DNA from: an uncultured Pelagibacteraceae bacterium
Lineage (GTDB): Bacteria; Pseudomonadota; Alphaproteobacteria; Pelagibacterales; Pelagibacteraceae
Direction: 5' to 3'
Assembly (NCBI GenBank): GCA_902555275.1
Contig: CACDRY010000005.1
Span: 33,443 to 97,442, forward strand
Length of the DNA stretch: 64,000 nucleotides
The notes beneath the pieces were generated by a model. The model was not told the DNA's origin. It searched no databases and saw nothing but the letters and a program-made list of their open reading frames with translations. Positions 36,463 through 45,637 of the stretch are shown one piece after another. The translations under genes and the position numbers were made by a program. The number at the start of each line of letters is the position of its first letter. Position 1 is the stretch's first letter.

Positions 36463-37972
36463 CTTTGAAAAAAATCTTGAGCAAGCAATTAATAATGCAA
36501 AAAGATTAACTGATAAAATTTTAATTGATGGCAAACTAATATCTGCTCAAACAAATAATAAGATACTAGTATTAAATCCAAGCACAGGAGACAATATCGG
36601 TTCTGCTCCTCAATGTAATAAAGATGATGTTAATATTGCTGTTGAGTCAGCACACAAAGCTTTTCAAAAATGGAAAAAAATACCAGCAAGGGAAAGAGGA
36701 AAAATGGTTGCTGCTGGAGCAAAAAGATTAGAGGAAAGAAAGTCAGAAATTGAAACTTTATTATCATTAGATACAGGTAATGCTTTAAGGACACAGGCTA
36801 TACCAGAAACAGGTGCTTCCATTGAACTTACAAATATGTTTGCTGGTTTGTCTGGAGAGTTAAAAGGAGAAAATTATCCAACCAATATTCCAAATAGTAT
36901 TCATTATACCACCAGAGATCCAATTGGGGTTGTTTGTGCAATCGTCCCTTGGAATGCGCCATTATTTTTAACAGTAGCAAAAATCGCTCCAGCTATTGTA
37001 GCAGGAAATAGTGTTGTTTTAAAAACAGCTGAACAAGCTCCATTTTGTGCTCTTCTACTATCGGAGATATTTCAACAAGAACTTCCTCCGGGTGTTTTAA
37101 ATGTAATTTCAGGCTATGGAGAAGAGTGTGGCGAACCTCTGGTAACTCATGAAAAAGTAAGAAAAGTAACGTTTACTGGATCTTTTACTGTAGGAAAGAT
37201 TATAGCGCAAAAAGCAGCTCCTAAATTATGTCCAGTTACTTTAGAGCTTGGAGGAAAAAATCCAAATATAATAATGAGTGATGCAGATTTAGATATTGCA
37301 ATTCAAGGGGTTATTGATGGAATGAGATATACTCGACAAGGACAAGCATGTACTGCTGGTTCAAGAGTTTATATTCAAGAAAAAATTTATGATCAAGTAC
37401 TGGGTGGAGCTGTTGAAAAATTAAGTAAATTAAAAATGGGTAATGCTCTAGATGAAAGTTCTGATATAGGAGCTATTATTTCCGAAGAACAACTGAAAAG
37501 AACTTTATATTATATGGATATTGCCAAAAAAAACTCTACAACCAACGTTGTGCATGGCGGCAATCAACTAACAGGTGGTGATTATAAAAATGGTTTCTTT
37601 TATGAACCTACATTGATGTCAGGTGTTCCAGTAAGCTCTCCAGTTTGTCAAGAAGAAATATTTGGTCCTGTTGCTTGTGCAATACCATTTAAAACATTTG
37701 ATGAAGTAATGAACAGTGCAAATGATACACCATTTGGATTGTCAGCGGTATTGTGGACACAAAATTTATCTAGAGCTTTACAGTTTGTTGAAGAAATTGA
37801 AGCAGGTTTCGTTCAAGTGAATCAATGTGTAGCGCCTAGAGCTAATGTTTCATATGGAGGATTAAAAATGAGTGGCCTAGGAAAAGAGTATGCATTTGAT
37901 AGTATGGTTAATCATTTTACTCAAAGTAAAACAGTTTTGATTAATAGAGGAAAATCAAATATAGATAATTAA
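36455..37972 (+). CDS. NAD(P)-dependent aldehyde dehydrogenase
   Basis: The 505-residue ALDH has catalytic C299 in GQACTAGSR, general base E264 in LELGGKNPN and the cofactor segment FTGSFTVGK. Length and motifs are standard. The substrate cannot be read. The overlap with the SDR before it and the two-base gap to the beta-hydroxyacid dehydrogenase after it suggest one catabolic chain. Candidates include short hydroxy- or sulfo-aldehydes, which is speculation. Confidence 0.92.
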   Translation: MSNFEKNLEQAINNAKRLTDKILIDGKLISAQTNNKILVLNPSTGDNIGSAPQCNKDDVNIAVESAHKAFQKWKKIPARERGKMVAAGAKRLEERKSEIETLLSLDTGNALRTQAIPETGASIELTNMFAGLSGELKGENYPTNIPNSIHYTTRDPIGVVCAIVPWNAPLFLTVAKIAPAIVAGNSVVLKTAEQAPFCALLLSEIFQQELPPGVLNVISGYGEECGEPLVTHEKVRKVTFTGSFTVGKIIAQKAAPKLCPVTLELGGKNPNIIMSDADLDIAIQGVIDGMRYTRQGQACTAGSRVYIQEKIYDQVLGGAVEKLSKLKMGNALDESSDIGAIISEEQLKRTLYYMDIAKKNSTTNVVHGGNQLTGGDYKNGFFYEPTLMSGVPVSSPVCQEEIFGPVACAIPFKTFDEVMNSANDTPFGLSAVLWTQNLSRALQFVEEIEAGFVQVNQCVAPRANVSYGGLKMSGLGKEYAFDSMVNHFTQSKTVLINRGKSNIDN

Positions 37973-37974
37973 AA

Positions 37975-38901
37975 ATGACAGATCAAATAGCATTTATCGG
38001 TGTAGGTAATATGGGTAACCCAATGGCAGATCAATTAGTTAAGGCTGGTAAAAAAGTTAAAGCCTACGATGTTTCTCCAGAAATGATAAAAAAAGCTAAG
38101 GATGCGAATTTAGATGTGGTTGATACATTAGATGAGGTCCTTGAAGGTGCAAATTTTGTAATCTCAATGTTGCCTGAAGGCAAACATGTAAAATCTCTTT
38201 TTTTAGGAGACAAAGGTATTATTGATAAAATTTCAAAGGATGCTCTCATAATTGACTGTTCAACAATTGATATTGAAACTTCTTTGTTACTAGGCAAGGA
38301 AGCAAAGAATAGAGGAATTAAAATGATTGATGCGCCTGTTACAGGAGGTGTTATGGGAGCAAGAGTAGGTAAATTAAATTTTTTAGTCGGTGGAGATGAT
38401 GAAGCTGTAAATTTAGCTAAACCATTAATGGATATAATGGGGCAAAAAATTTTACATGCTGGACCACAAGGAAGTGGAGTTGGAGTTAAGATTTGTAATA
38501 ATATGTCTTTAGGAATTTCAATGATAGCAGCATCAGAGGCACTAATGTTAGCGAAAAGACTAAAGATGGATTTAAAAAAAGTTCATGAAATTATGAAAAA
38601 TGCCTCTGGAAATAATTGGGCTTTATCAACATATACACCGCTGCCAAATTTAACAGACGGCGTTCCCTCTAATAACAAATATAGACCAGGCTTTTCTGCA
38701 GCCATGATGACTAAAGATTTAAAGTTAGCTAATGATGCCGCAAAATCTGTAAATGCTTCTACACCTCTAGGAAAACATGCCTTAGATATATTTAACGAAT
38801 TTTGTGAAGGTGGTGATAGCGAAACAGATTATTCAGGTATATCTAAAAAAATTGGTGGAGATGCTTGGGATTATCCCTTTGATCCTAAGGGTAAGAAATA
38901 G
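37975..38901 (+). CDS. 3-hydroxyisobutyrate dehydrogenase-family NAD(P) oxidoreductase
   Basis: The 308-residue protein begins IAFIGVGNMGNPMADQL, the family's NAD-binding motif. It carries DAPVTGGVMGARVGKLNFLVGG for substrate binding and the catalytic lysine in GVGVKICNNMSLG. Family members act on 3-hydroxyisobutyrate, tartronate semialdehyde, sulfolactaldehyde and similar compounds. Its place between an ALDH and a TRAP importer fits breakdown of an imported organic acid. The exact substrate is unknown. A second, more divergent member is at 47607. Confidence 0.88.
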   Translation: MTDQIAFIGVGNMGNPMADQLVKAGKKVKAYDVSPEMIKKAKDANLDVVDTLDEVLEGANFVISMLPEGKHVKSLFLGDKGIIDKISKDALIIDCSTIDIETSLLLGKEAKNRGIKMIDAPVTGGVMGARVGKLNFLVGGDDEAVNLAKPLMDIMGQKILHAGPQGSGVGVKICNNMSLGISMIAASEALMLAKRLKMDLKKVHEIMKNASGNNWALSTYTPLPNLTDGVPSNNKYRPGFSAAMMTKDLKLANDAAKSVNASTPLGKHALDIFNEFCEGGDSETDYSGISKKIGGDAWDYPFDPKGKK

Positions 38902-39021
38902 CTACTATTAAACCTCTAGTTGTATAAAAAATGCAACAATTAATCGTTTTACATTTGTCATCCAATGAGTTTTACTTAGCTCATTATTAAGACTTAATAA
39001 CAATAAAGAGAGGGATAAATA

Positions 39022-40110
39022 ATGAAAAAAATCACTTCAATGATTTTAGCTTTAGTATTTGCAGTTTCAGTAATTGGATCTGCTTCTGCTAAAACATTAA
39101 AAATCCAACTTACTTTTCCTAAAACATCATACGATGGACAAATCGTAAAAATGTGGACTGACAGAGTAACAAAACTAACTCGTGGAGAGTTAAAATTTGA
39201 GCTTCTTTCAAAAGGTGAAGTTGTTGGTATGAAAGAAACACTAGAAGCTGTTGACAAAGGTCTAGTAGATGGTGGTGCAGCATGGACTCACTACTGGTCA
39301 AACTATCACCCAGCTGCGATGTTATTTGGATCGCCAGTTGCTGGTGGAGGAATTGGTTTAAGCACTAAATCTTGGTTAGCTTGGTATTTCGATAATGGTG
39401 GTAAAGAATTATACGACCAATTATGGAGCGAAATGGGAATGAATGTTAAAGGTTTCGTGATGGCATCATCAGGACCTGAAGCATTAGGTTGGTTTAAAGA
39501 GCCAATTAAAAACATGGATGATTTCAGAAAATACAGATTCAGAACTCCTCCAGGAATTCCAGGACAAACATACAAAGATATAGGAATTGCATCAGTATCT
39601 TTATCAGGTGGAGATATTTTACCAGCACTTGAAAAAGGAACTATTGATGCTGCTGAATGGTGTTGTCCAAAACCAGACTCAGTTTTTGGTTTTCAAAAAG
39701 TTCTTAAAAACTACTATCTACAAGGATTACACCAAAACGTAGTAAATGGTGATATCTATATTAATGGAGATGTTTACAATTCTTTAACTGACCATCAAAA
39801 ATATGCAATGGAAGTTGCGTCTGAAGCGATGATCACTAGAAACATCACTAATAGAGCTGTAGAAAATGGTAAAGCGTTAATCGATCTTACTGAAAATCAC
39901 GGTGTAAAACTTTGGGATACACCAGCTGATTATTTCACTGAGTACATGAACGCTGCTCAAGCAACTCTTAAAAAGAATGCTGCATCAAATGCTTTCTTTA
40001 AAGAAGTTTATGAGCACATGACTGCACATGCAAAAATTGTAGTACCTTTTATTGCACAAATGGAAACATCTGATGCATCAATTGGAACTGCATTCGCATC
40101 ACAACAGTAG
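39022..40110 (+). CDS. dctP: TRAP transporter substrate-binding protein
   Basis: The 362-residue protein has a signal peptide ending about residue 23 (GSASAKTLK) and the DctP fold. It includes FRKYRFRTPPGIPGQTYKDI with the carboxylate-binding Arg and the DAAEWCCPKPDSVFG stretch. The latter resembles the 2-oxoacid/TakP-type branch, though the ligand is not certain. A Shine-Dalgarno-like GAGAGGG lies before the ATG. A strong hairpin follows the stop, before the membrane subunits. Confidence 0.92.
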   Translation: MKKITSMILALVFAVSVIGSASAKTLKIQLTFPKTSYDGQIVKMWTDRVTKLTRGELKFELLSKGEVVGMKETLEAVDKGLVDGGAAWTHYWSNYHPAAMLFGSPVAGGGIGLSTKSWLAWYFDNGGKELYDQLWSEMGMNVKGFVMASSGPEALGWFKEPIKNMDDFRKYRFRTPPGIPGQTYKDIGIASVSLSGGDILPALEKGTIDAAEWCCPKPDSVFGFQKVLKNYYLQGLHQNVVNGDIYINGDVYNSLTDHQKYAMEVASEAMITRNITNRAVENGKALIDLTENHGVKLWDTPADYFTEYMNAAQATLKKNAASNAFFKEVYEHMTAHAKIVVPFIAQMETSDASIGTAFASQQ

Positions 40111-40121
40111 TTAAAAATATT

Positions 40122-40158
40122 AAAACGGGGATTGTTTAAAAAAATCCCCGTTTTTTTT
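40122..40158 (+). terminator. Intrinsic terminator between TRAP binding-protein and membrane genes
   Basis: A 12-base-pair stem (AAAACGGGGATT with AATCCCCGTTTT, a nine-base loop) is followed by a run of eight T. It is the most canonical intrinsic terminator in the window. It lies 11 bases after the dctP stop and 32 before the small membrane subunit. Confidence 0.9.
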
Positions 40159-40190
40159 ACAAATTTAATTTAAATAACTATACTTGTTAA

Positions 40191-40847
40191 ATGGTTGATA
40201 AAGACTCAGAGCCTAAAGTTAAAGAAAATCTTGATATTACTGACGAGCTTATAGCCGAAAGAAGAACAAGTTTAAAAATGCCAGAGGATATGACTCCTTG
40301 GATGGCAAAAACAATAGAATTCATAGACTCAAAAATGTTAATTACCGGCAAAGTATTTGCCTGGTTAACTGTATTTCTAATTTATGCAATGATCCATGAG
40401 GTTATTGGAAGGCATTTTTTCAACAGACCTACTTTATGGTCATTTGACATAAGTAGAATGTTGGCTGGTGCTTTATTTATGTTAGGTGCAGCCTATACAT
40501 TATCAAAGGGAATACATATAAGAGCAGATTTTCTTTATCGAAATTGGTCAGTTAAAAATCAGGCAAGAGTAGATTTATTTTTATATTTATTATTTTTTAT
40601 ACCAGGGTTTCTTGTATTTTTCTTTGTAAGTTTTGATTATGCCTATACCTCTATTTGCGGAAGATCAAATTTAGAAGAATGCTTAGGTGGTAAAGTTAGA
40701 ATTCAAAGAGCCATGGATACAACATGGATGCCAATTATGTGGCCATTAAAAAGTTGTATGCCCATTGGTGCATTTTTACTTTTAGTACAAGGCGTATCCG
40801 AAATTTTAAAAACTTATTATGCTTTTGTTAAAGGGAGATGGCCATAA
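40191..40847 (+). CDS. dctQ: TRAP transporter small membrane subunit
   Basis: The 218-residue protein has about four membrane segments after a 55-residue polar N-terminus. It has the DctQ-typical region VIGRHFFNRPTLWSFDISRMLAGALFM. It links binding protein to the large permease in secondary Na+-dependent TRAP uptake. Its stop overlaps the large-subunit ATG at 40847 by one base. Confidence 0.9.
   Translation: MVDKDSEPKVKENLDITDELIAERRTSLKMPEDMTPWMAKTIEFIDSKMLITGKVFAWLTVFLIYAMIHEVIGRHFFNRPTLWSFDISRMLAGALFMLGAAYTLSKGIHIRADFLYRNWSVKNQARVDLFLYLLFFIPGFLVFFFVSFDYAYTSICGRSNLEECLGGKVRIQRAMDTTWMPIMWPLKSCMPIGAFLLLVQGVSEILKTYYAFVKGRWP
40831..40837 (+). promoter_or_regulatory. Shine-Dalgarno site deciding the dctM start
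   Basis: AAGGGAG lies nine bases before the ATG at 40847. It touches the alternative ATG at 40838 directly, which is too close for use. This favours the start at 40847, which also gives a TAATG overlap with dctQ. Confidence 0.6.
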
Positions 40848-42178
40848 TGGATTTTTTTAGCCCAGAAATAATCGGAGCAATAATGATTGGTTGCATGTTA
40901 TTTGCAATCTTTGTTGGTTTTCCAATTTCATTTACTTTAATATTTTTAGGTCTTGTTTTTGGATATTGGGGCTTTGGCAAATTAGTTTTTTACTTAATGA
41001 CACTCCAGTTCAATATGATTATGACGGAGAATACACTTGCCGCCGTACCACTCTTTATATTTATGGGAATTTTAATGGAGCAAGCGGGTCTAATGGAGAG
41101 ATTATTTAATGCAGTTCAATTAATGCTGTCTAAAACTAGAGGAGCATTGTTTTATGCGGTAATGTTTGTCTCAACAATTTTTGCTGCTGCAACTGGAATA
41201 GTTGGTGCATCAGTTACTATCCTAGGAATTATGGCAGGTAAAACTATGATTAGAACTGGTTATGATACAAGACTTTCAGCTGGTTTAATATGTGCTGGTG
41301 GAACTCTTGGAATTTTAATTCCTCCAAGTATTATGCTAGTTGTGATGGGACCTGTTTTAGAAATTCCTGTTACAGATTTATTTGCTGCAGCAATAATGCC
41401 AGGAATTTTATTAGCATGTTTATACGCTGCTTACACAACTTTAAGATGTTATTTAAACCCAAAACTTGGCCCTGTTCTACCAGTAAACGAACAACCAACT
41501 AATATGGCTAAGGTTTGGTATGAATTTATTATGGGATTAATTCCTCCTGCAGGTTTAGTTTTTTTTGCACTGGGAAGTATTCTCTTCGGTCTCGCTACTC
41601 CAACTGAAGGAGCTGGTATGGGAGCGTTCGGTGCTATCTTACTTGCGCTAGCATATAAAAAATTAACTTTACCAGGTTTGAAAGACGCTCTTTTGAAAAC
41701 ATTAGAAATTACAGCTTTGATAATGTTTTTGGTTGCTGCATCAAACTTTTTTGGAGCAGTATTCTCAAAATTAGGAACTCCATCTCTTTTAACTGATTTT
41801 CTTTTAAATTTAGAGGTAAATAGATATGTAATATTAGCAATTATAATGGCTGCTATTTTTTTATTAGGATGGCCTTTAGAGTGGGTACCAATAGTATTAA
41901 TAGTATTACCAATTGTATTACCTTTAGTAATAGAGTTAGGATTTAATCTCACATGGTTTGCAATATTAGTGGCCGTTAATTTACAAACCGCCTGGCTCTC
42001 ACCTCCTGTCGCATTGTCTGCTTATTTCTTAAAAGGAGTCGTTCCAGAGTGGGATTTAAAAGATATTTATCTCGGTATGATGCAATTTATGGTTATCCAA
42101 GTAATTGGTTTAATATTAATTATAATATTTCCAAAAATAGCATTATGGTTACCTGGGGTAATGTATCCATCACCTTAA
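40847..42178 (+). CDS. dctM: TRAP transporter large permease subunit
   Basis: The 443-residue protein has about twelve membrane segments and DctM features. These include FVSTIFAAATGIVGASV near residue 88, GGTLGILIPPSIMLVV near residue 150, and an LATPTEGAGMGAFGA segment. The start at 40847 is preferred to 40838 because of Shine-Dalgarno spacing. It transports the substrate with Na+ together with DctP and DctQ. Its stop overlaps the convergent DMT transporter gene by four bases. Confidence 0.93.
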   Translation: MDFFSPEIIGAIMIGCMLFAIFVGFPISFTLIFLGLVFGYWGFGKLVFYLMTLQFNMIMTENTLAAVPLFIFMGILMEQAGLMERLFNAVQLMLSKTRGALFYAVMFVSTIFAAATGIVGASVTILGIMAGKTMIRTGYDTRLSAGLICAGGTLGILIPPSIMLVVMGPVLEIPVTDLFAAAIMPGILLACLYAAYTTLRCYLNPKLGPVLPVNEQPTNMAKVWYEFIMGLIPPAGLVFFALGSILFGLATPTEGAGMGAFGAILLALAYKKLTLPGLKDALLKTLEITALIMFLVAASNFFGAVFSKLGTPSLLTDFLLNLEVNRYVILAIIMAAIFLLGWPLEWVPIVLIVLPIVLPLVIELGFNLTWFAILVAVNLQTAWLSPPVALSAYFLKGVVPEWDLKDIYLGMMQFMVIQVIGLILIIIFPKIALWLPGVMYPSP

Positions 42179-43068
42179 CTAGACTTATTTATTTGAGGTA
42201 TAATAGTTCCAACTAGAATTATTGCTAAAGATATAAAAACCTTTGTTGAAATCGGAGAGTCGATTATTAACCAAGACATTGTTGCACCAATAGGACCTGT
42301 TAAAGGATACATCAAACTAATTCTACCTACAGGAACCCTTCTAAGAGCAAAATTATAAAACAAATAAGCTCCAAAGGTTATACAAGATAATGTTATAGCC
42401 GCTAAAACTGGAGGTGAAAAATTTAAATAATTTTGATATTCAAAACTTGAATTTGGCCAAATTACAAAAAGAACTAATAAAGATAGTATAGCACCAATAA
42501 AATATTGATAAGTATTAACACCCAATTGATCAACTTTTGTTTGCATAAATCTTCTTCCTAAAACCTCATTTACGGAAACACAAATCATTCCTAAGAAGAT
42601 TATTAAATCACCAATATAATTTCCTTGTCCTGATTTTGTTTGACTTGTAAGTAAAATTAATGTTCCAATAATTGTTATAAAGGCTCCAATAATTACTTTT
42701 ATTTCAATTTTTTCTTTTAAAAAAAGTCTTGCAACAAATGGTTGCCATATTGGCAAAGTGCTAATTAAAGCAACTCCATTTACAGGTGAGGTAAGTAGAA
42801 GACCAATATGAAAACTTAGAGTAACCAAAAAAGGATTTAACAAACCCATTAAGAAAGGAGTAAAACCAATTTTTTTAATTTTTAAATCAGCCCTCATGAT
42901 TAAAGCAAAAATTAACATCAAACTAAACGCTAAAGAGAATCGTACTGCCATTAAATCTATTACATAAAATTCCTGTAATGCTAATTTCACAAACGGTGGA
43001 CCTGACCCGAAACCTATTACAGCCACAAACATAGAAACGTAGCCAATATTATTTTTTAGAAAATTCAT
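42175..43068 (-). CDS. DMT-superfamily (EamA) transporter
   Basis: The 297-residue protein has ten predicted membrane segments in two EamA repeats, each with the typical GSGPPFVKLAL and GAYLFYNFALRRVPVGRIS patterns. EamA proteins often export amino acids or metabolites, and the substrate is unknown. The ATG at 43068 is chosen over an adjacent TTG. It overlaps dctM at the 3' ends, with no terminator visible. Confidence 0.87.
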   Translation of the reverse strand: MNFLKNNIGYVSMFVAVIGFGSGPPFVKLALQEFYVIDLMAVRFSLAFSLMLIFALIMRADLKIKKIGFTPFLMGLLNPFLVTLSFHIGLLLTSPVNGVALISTLPIWQPFVARLFLKEKIEIKVIIGAFITIIGTLILLTSQTKSGQGNYIGDLIIFLGMICVSVNEVLGRRFMQTKVDQLGVNTYQYFIGAILSLLVLFVIWPNSSFEYQNYLNFSPPVLAAITLSCITFGAYLFYNFALRRVPVGRISLMYPLTGPIGATMSWLIIDSPISTKVFISLAIILVGTIIPQINKSS

Positions 43069-43133
43069 CAAATTTCAAAATTATGGATATCACTATTATA
43101 GACATATAAATATTTTAGTTTAAGGTTACATTA

Positions 43134-44585
43134 GTGAGTCAGAATATAGAATTAAAAAATTTTGAATTAGCCACAGTTAATCCAAGTAATAAAACATGGA
43201 CATCAATAGATTTATTTTGCTTTTGGGCTAATTGTATCCAAACCATTGCAGGTTTTGGGTTAATAGCTTCTTTATATTTAATATATAATCTTAGTACTGT
43301 ACTGGTCTTAACTTCTTCATTAGCCGCCTCTATATTAATTTATTTTTTTATATCGTTGATCGGCAAACCATCACAAAAGCATGGATTGCCTTTTCCTGTT
43401 ATGCTTAGAATATCAATGGGCTTAAATGGAGCCAAATACTTAAGTCTTTTAAGATTTGTTATTGGAGTATTTATGTTTGGTATTCAAACATTTTTTATAT
43501 CAAAATCAATTACATATCTAATTAGAATTTTTATATACTATAACTTAGATAGTCAAATTCTAGATGGTCAAGTATTTTTAGCTTTCTTTCTTGGATTAAA
43601 TATTATTGATTGGATTTCATTAACACTAACTTTTTTTATTCAGTATTTTTTATTTACAAATGGACAAAGGTTTAATCAAAGATTTTTACAGTTTTCAGCC
43701 ATCTTTGTTTATCTAGGTTTGTTTGTATTTTTTTTAATTTTAACTTCTGAAAATCACACACAAATTTTTCAGTCTCTTAAATCAAATACAACAGAGGGAA
43801 GTTTTTTTTCAAAATCTAACGTTTTACCCTTTTTGGTCTTAACGGGTACAATTTTCTCTTACTTCTCAATCGTGTTGTTAAATTTTGGAGATTTTTCTAG
43901 ATATGTAAAAACAGAAAAAGATCTAAAATTGGGAAACCTAAATCTTTTTCTAAATATGATTTTGTTTTCATTTTTAGCAACATCTATAGTTGTTGGAGTA
44001 GATGTTATTTTAAATCAAAAACTAATTGTTGTTGATCAAATATTAACTAAGCCAATGGATATTATTGGAAAATTAGACAATACTGGCTTAACCGTCTTTG
44101 CTCTAATTTTTATTATTTTTTCGTCTCTGTCTACTAATTTAATTTCTAATTATGTCCCCACGCAAAATAGTATAATAAATTTTATTCCTAATAATTTGGA
44201 TCTTAAAACTTCTGGAGTATTAATTTTAATAATTAGTTTTATTGCTGGTGGGTTGTGGCCCTCTATTTTAAGTCAAATAGGTATAATAAATATCATCGAT
44301 AGTCTTGCAGCATTTTTTGGTCCAATCTTTGCAATAATAGTTGCTGACTACTATATGGTGAAAAAAGGGAGAGTAAATCACAAAGATCTGTTTTTTTTGA
44401 GGGATGGAAATGAATATATGTATTTAAATGGCTGGAATTATAAAGCTCTGTATTCACTTATTATAGGTTTTATATTCTCATTTTCATTATTATGGAATAT
44501 CAATTTCTCAGATATAAAATCATTTTCTTGGATATTAGGATTTGTTGTATCGTTTTTTATATATTATCTTCTAGCTGAAAAATAA
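43134..44585 (+). CDS. NCS1-family nucleobase/allantoin permease
   Basis: The 483-residue protein has about twelve membrane segments. The NCS1 signature region lies near the N-terminus (WTSIDLFCFWANCIQTIAGF), and the second motif is around PVMLRISMGLNGAKYLSL. Family members import cytosine, hypoxanthine, allantoin or hydantoins with a cation. The start is GTG at 43134. It is divergent from the DMT gene and precedes a zinc dehydrogenase by two bases. Confidence 0.85.
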   Translation: MSQNIELKNFELATVNPSNKTWTSIDLFCFWANCIQTIAGFGLIASLYLIYNLSTVLVLTSSLAASILIYFFISLIGKPSQKHGLPFPVMLRISMGLNGAKYLSLLRFVIGVFMFGIQTFFISKSITYLIRIFIYYNLDSQILDGQVFLAFFLGLNIIDWISLTLTFFIQYFLFTNGQRFNQRFLQFSAIFVYLGLFVFFLILTSENHTQIFQSLKSNTTEGSFFSKSNVLPFLVLTGTIFSYFSIVLLNFGDFSRYVKTEKDLKLGNLNLFLNMILFSFLATSIVVGVDVILNQKLIVVDQILTKPMDIIGKLDNTGLTVFALIFIIFSSLSTNLISNYVPTQNSIINFIPNNLDLKTSGVLILIISFIAGGLWPSILSQIGIINIIDSLAAFFGPIFAIIVADYYMVKKGRVNHKDLFFLRDGNEYMYLNGWNYKALYSLIIGFIFSFSLLWNINFSDIKSFSWILGFVVSFFIYYLLAEK

Positions 44586-44587
44586 TT

Positions 44588-45592
44588 ATGAAAGCTTTAG
44601 TTTATACCGGTGTTGAAGAATTGGTTTACAGAGAAGAAAAAGATCCTGTAGAGACAAGTGGAGAAAGTATATTAAAAGTTCATGCCTCAGGTATATGTGG
44701 ATCAGACATGCACGCGTATCACGGAAAAGATGAACGAAGAATTGCTCCACTAATAATTGGACATGAAGTAAGTGGTGTAATACAAAATGGTAAATTTCAA
44801 GGAAAAAATGCTGTTTTAAATCCATTAATTACATGTGGAAAATGTGAATATTGCACAAGTGGGCGAGAGCATTTGTGTCCACATAGAGTTCTCTTAGGAA
44901 TGAACAGACCATACGAAAGACAAGGAGTTTTTGCAGAGTTAGTTTCTTCTCCTAATCAAAATATTTATGAGGTACCTGACCATTTAAATCTTAATGAAGC
45001 AGCTATAGCAGAACCAACAGCAGTTGCTTTGCATGCAGTCTTAATGGGAGAGAATTCTCTTAAAAAACCTTTATCTGAATGTAGAACTTTAGTTCTAGGA
45101 GCCGGAGCGATTGGATTATTGTGTTCGTTAATATTATCTAAAATTAAAGGAAACAAAAATATCGTTATGTCTGATCCCAATAATTTGAGACTAACAAAGT
45201 GTTCAAAATATTTTGAGGGTAAATTTGTTAATCCATCGGACAAAGAAATACAAAACGATAGTTTCGATATTGTCTTTGATACAGTAGGCTTAGAAGTTTC
45301 AAGACAACAATCGATCTCAGTTATTAAACCTGGTGGCACCATAATACATATTGGATTAACCCAACCGGCTGGACAGTTTAATTTTAGAAAAGCAACTCTT
45401 CAAGAGATAACCTTTATTGGTACATATTGTTATACTAATAAAGATTTTGAATATACAATCAAAATTTTAGCTGACAAAAAAATTGGCAAACTAGATTGGA
45501 TAGAATACAGAGAATTAAAGAAAGGCGCAGAGGCCTTTAAGCAAATTCATGATGGAACCTGTTCTTCACCTAAAATTGTTCTTTTACCTTAA
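44588..45592 (+). CDS. Zinc-dependent alcohol/polyol/threonine dehydrogenase family
   Basis: The 334-residue MDR enzyme has catalytic zinc residues in SGICGSDMHAYHG and GHEVSG, and the structural zinc cysteines in CGKCEYCTSGREHLC. The cofactor motif is LVLGAGAIGLLC. It resembles sorbitol, threonine or galactitol-phosphate dehydrogenases; the substrate is unknown. It follows the NCS1 permease by two bases, so it may metabolise what that permease brings in. Confidence 0.87.
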   Translation: MKALVYTGVEELVYREEKDPVETSGESILKVHASGICGSDMHAYHGKDERRIAPLIIGHEVSGVIQNGKFQGKNAVLNPLITCGKCEYCTSGREHLCPHRVLLGMNRPYERQGVFAELVSSPNQNIYEVPDHLNLNEAAIAEPTAVALHAVLMGENSLKKPLSECRTLVLGAGAIGLLCSLILSKIKGNKNIVMSDPNNLRLTKCSKYFEGKFVNPSDKEIQNDSFDIVFDTVGLEVSRQQSISVIKPGGTIIHIGLTQPAGQFNFRKATLQEITFIGTYCYTNKDFEYTIKILADKKIGKLDWIEYRELKKGAEAFKQIHDGTCSSPKIVLLP

Positions 45593-45637
45593 AGTTATAT
45601 TTTAAACTATAGTTGATAATTAAAAATAATTAATTAT

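Noticed and set aside
41449..41952. Long antisense frame opposite dctM (167 codons)
   Set aside because: It is a shadow of the membrane-protein codons on the other strand, with no motif or ribosome site.
44965..45342. Antisense frame opposite the zinc dehydrogenase (125 codons)
   Set aside because: It sits fully within the well-supported dehydrogenase gene and lacks recognisable features.
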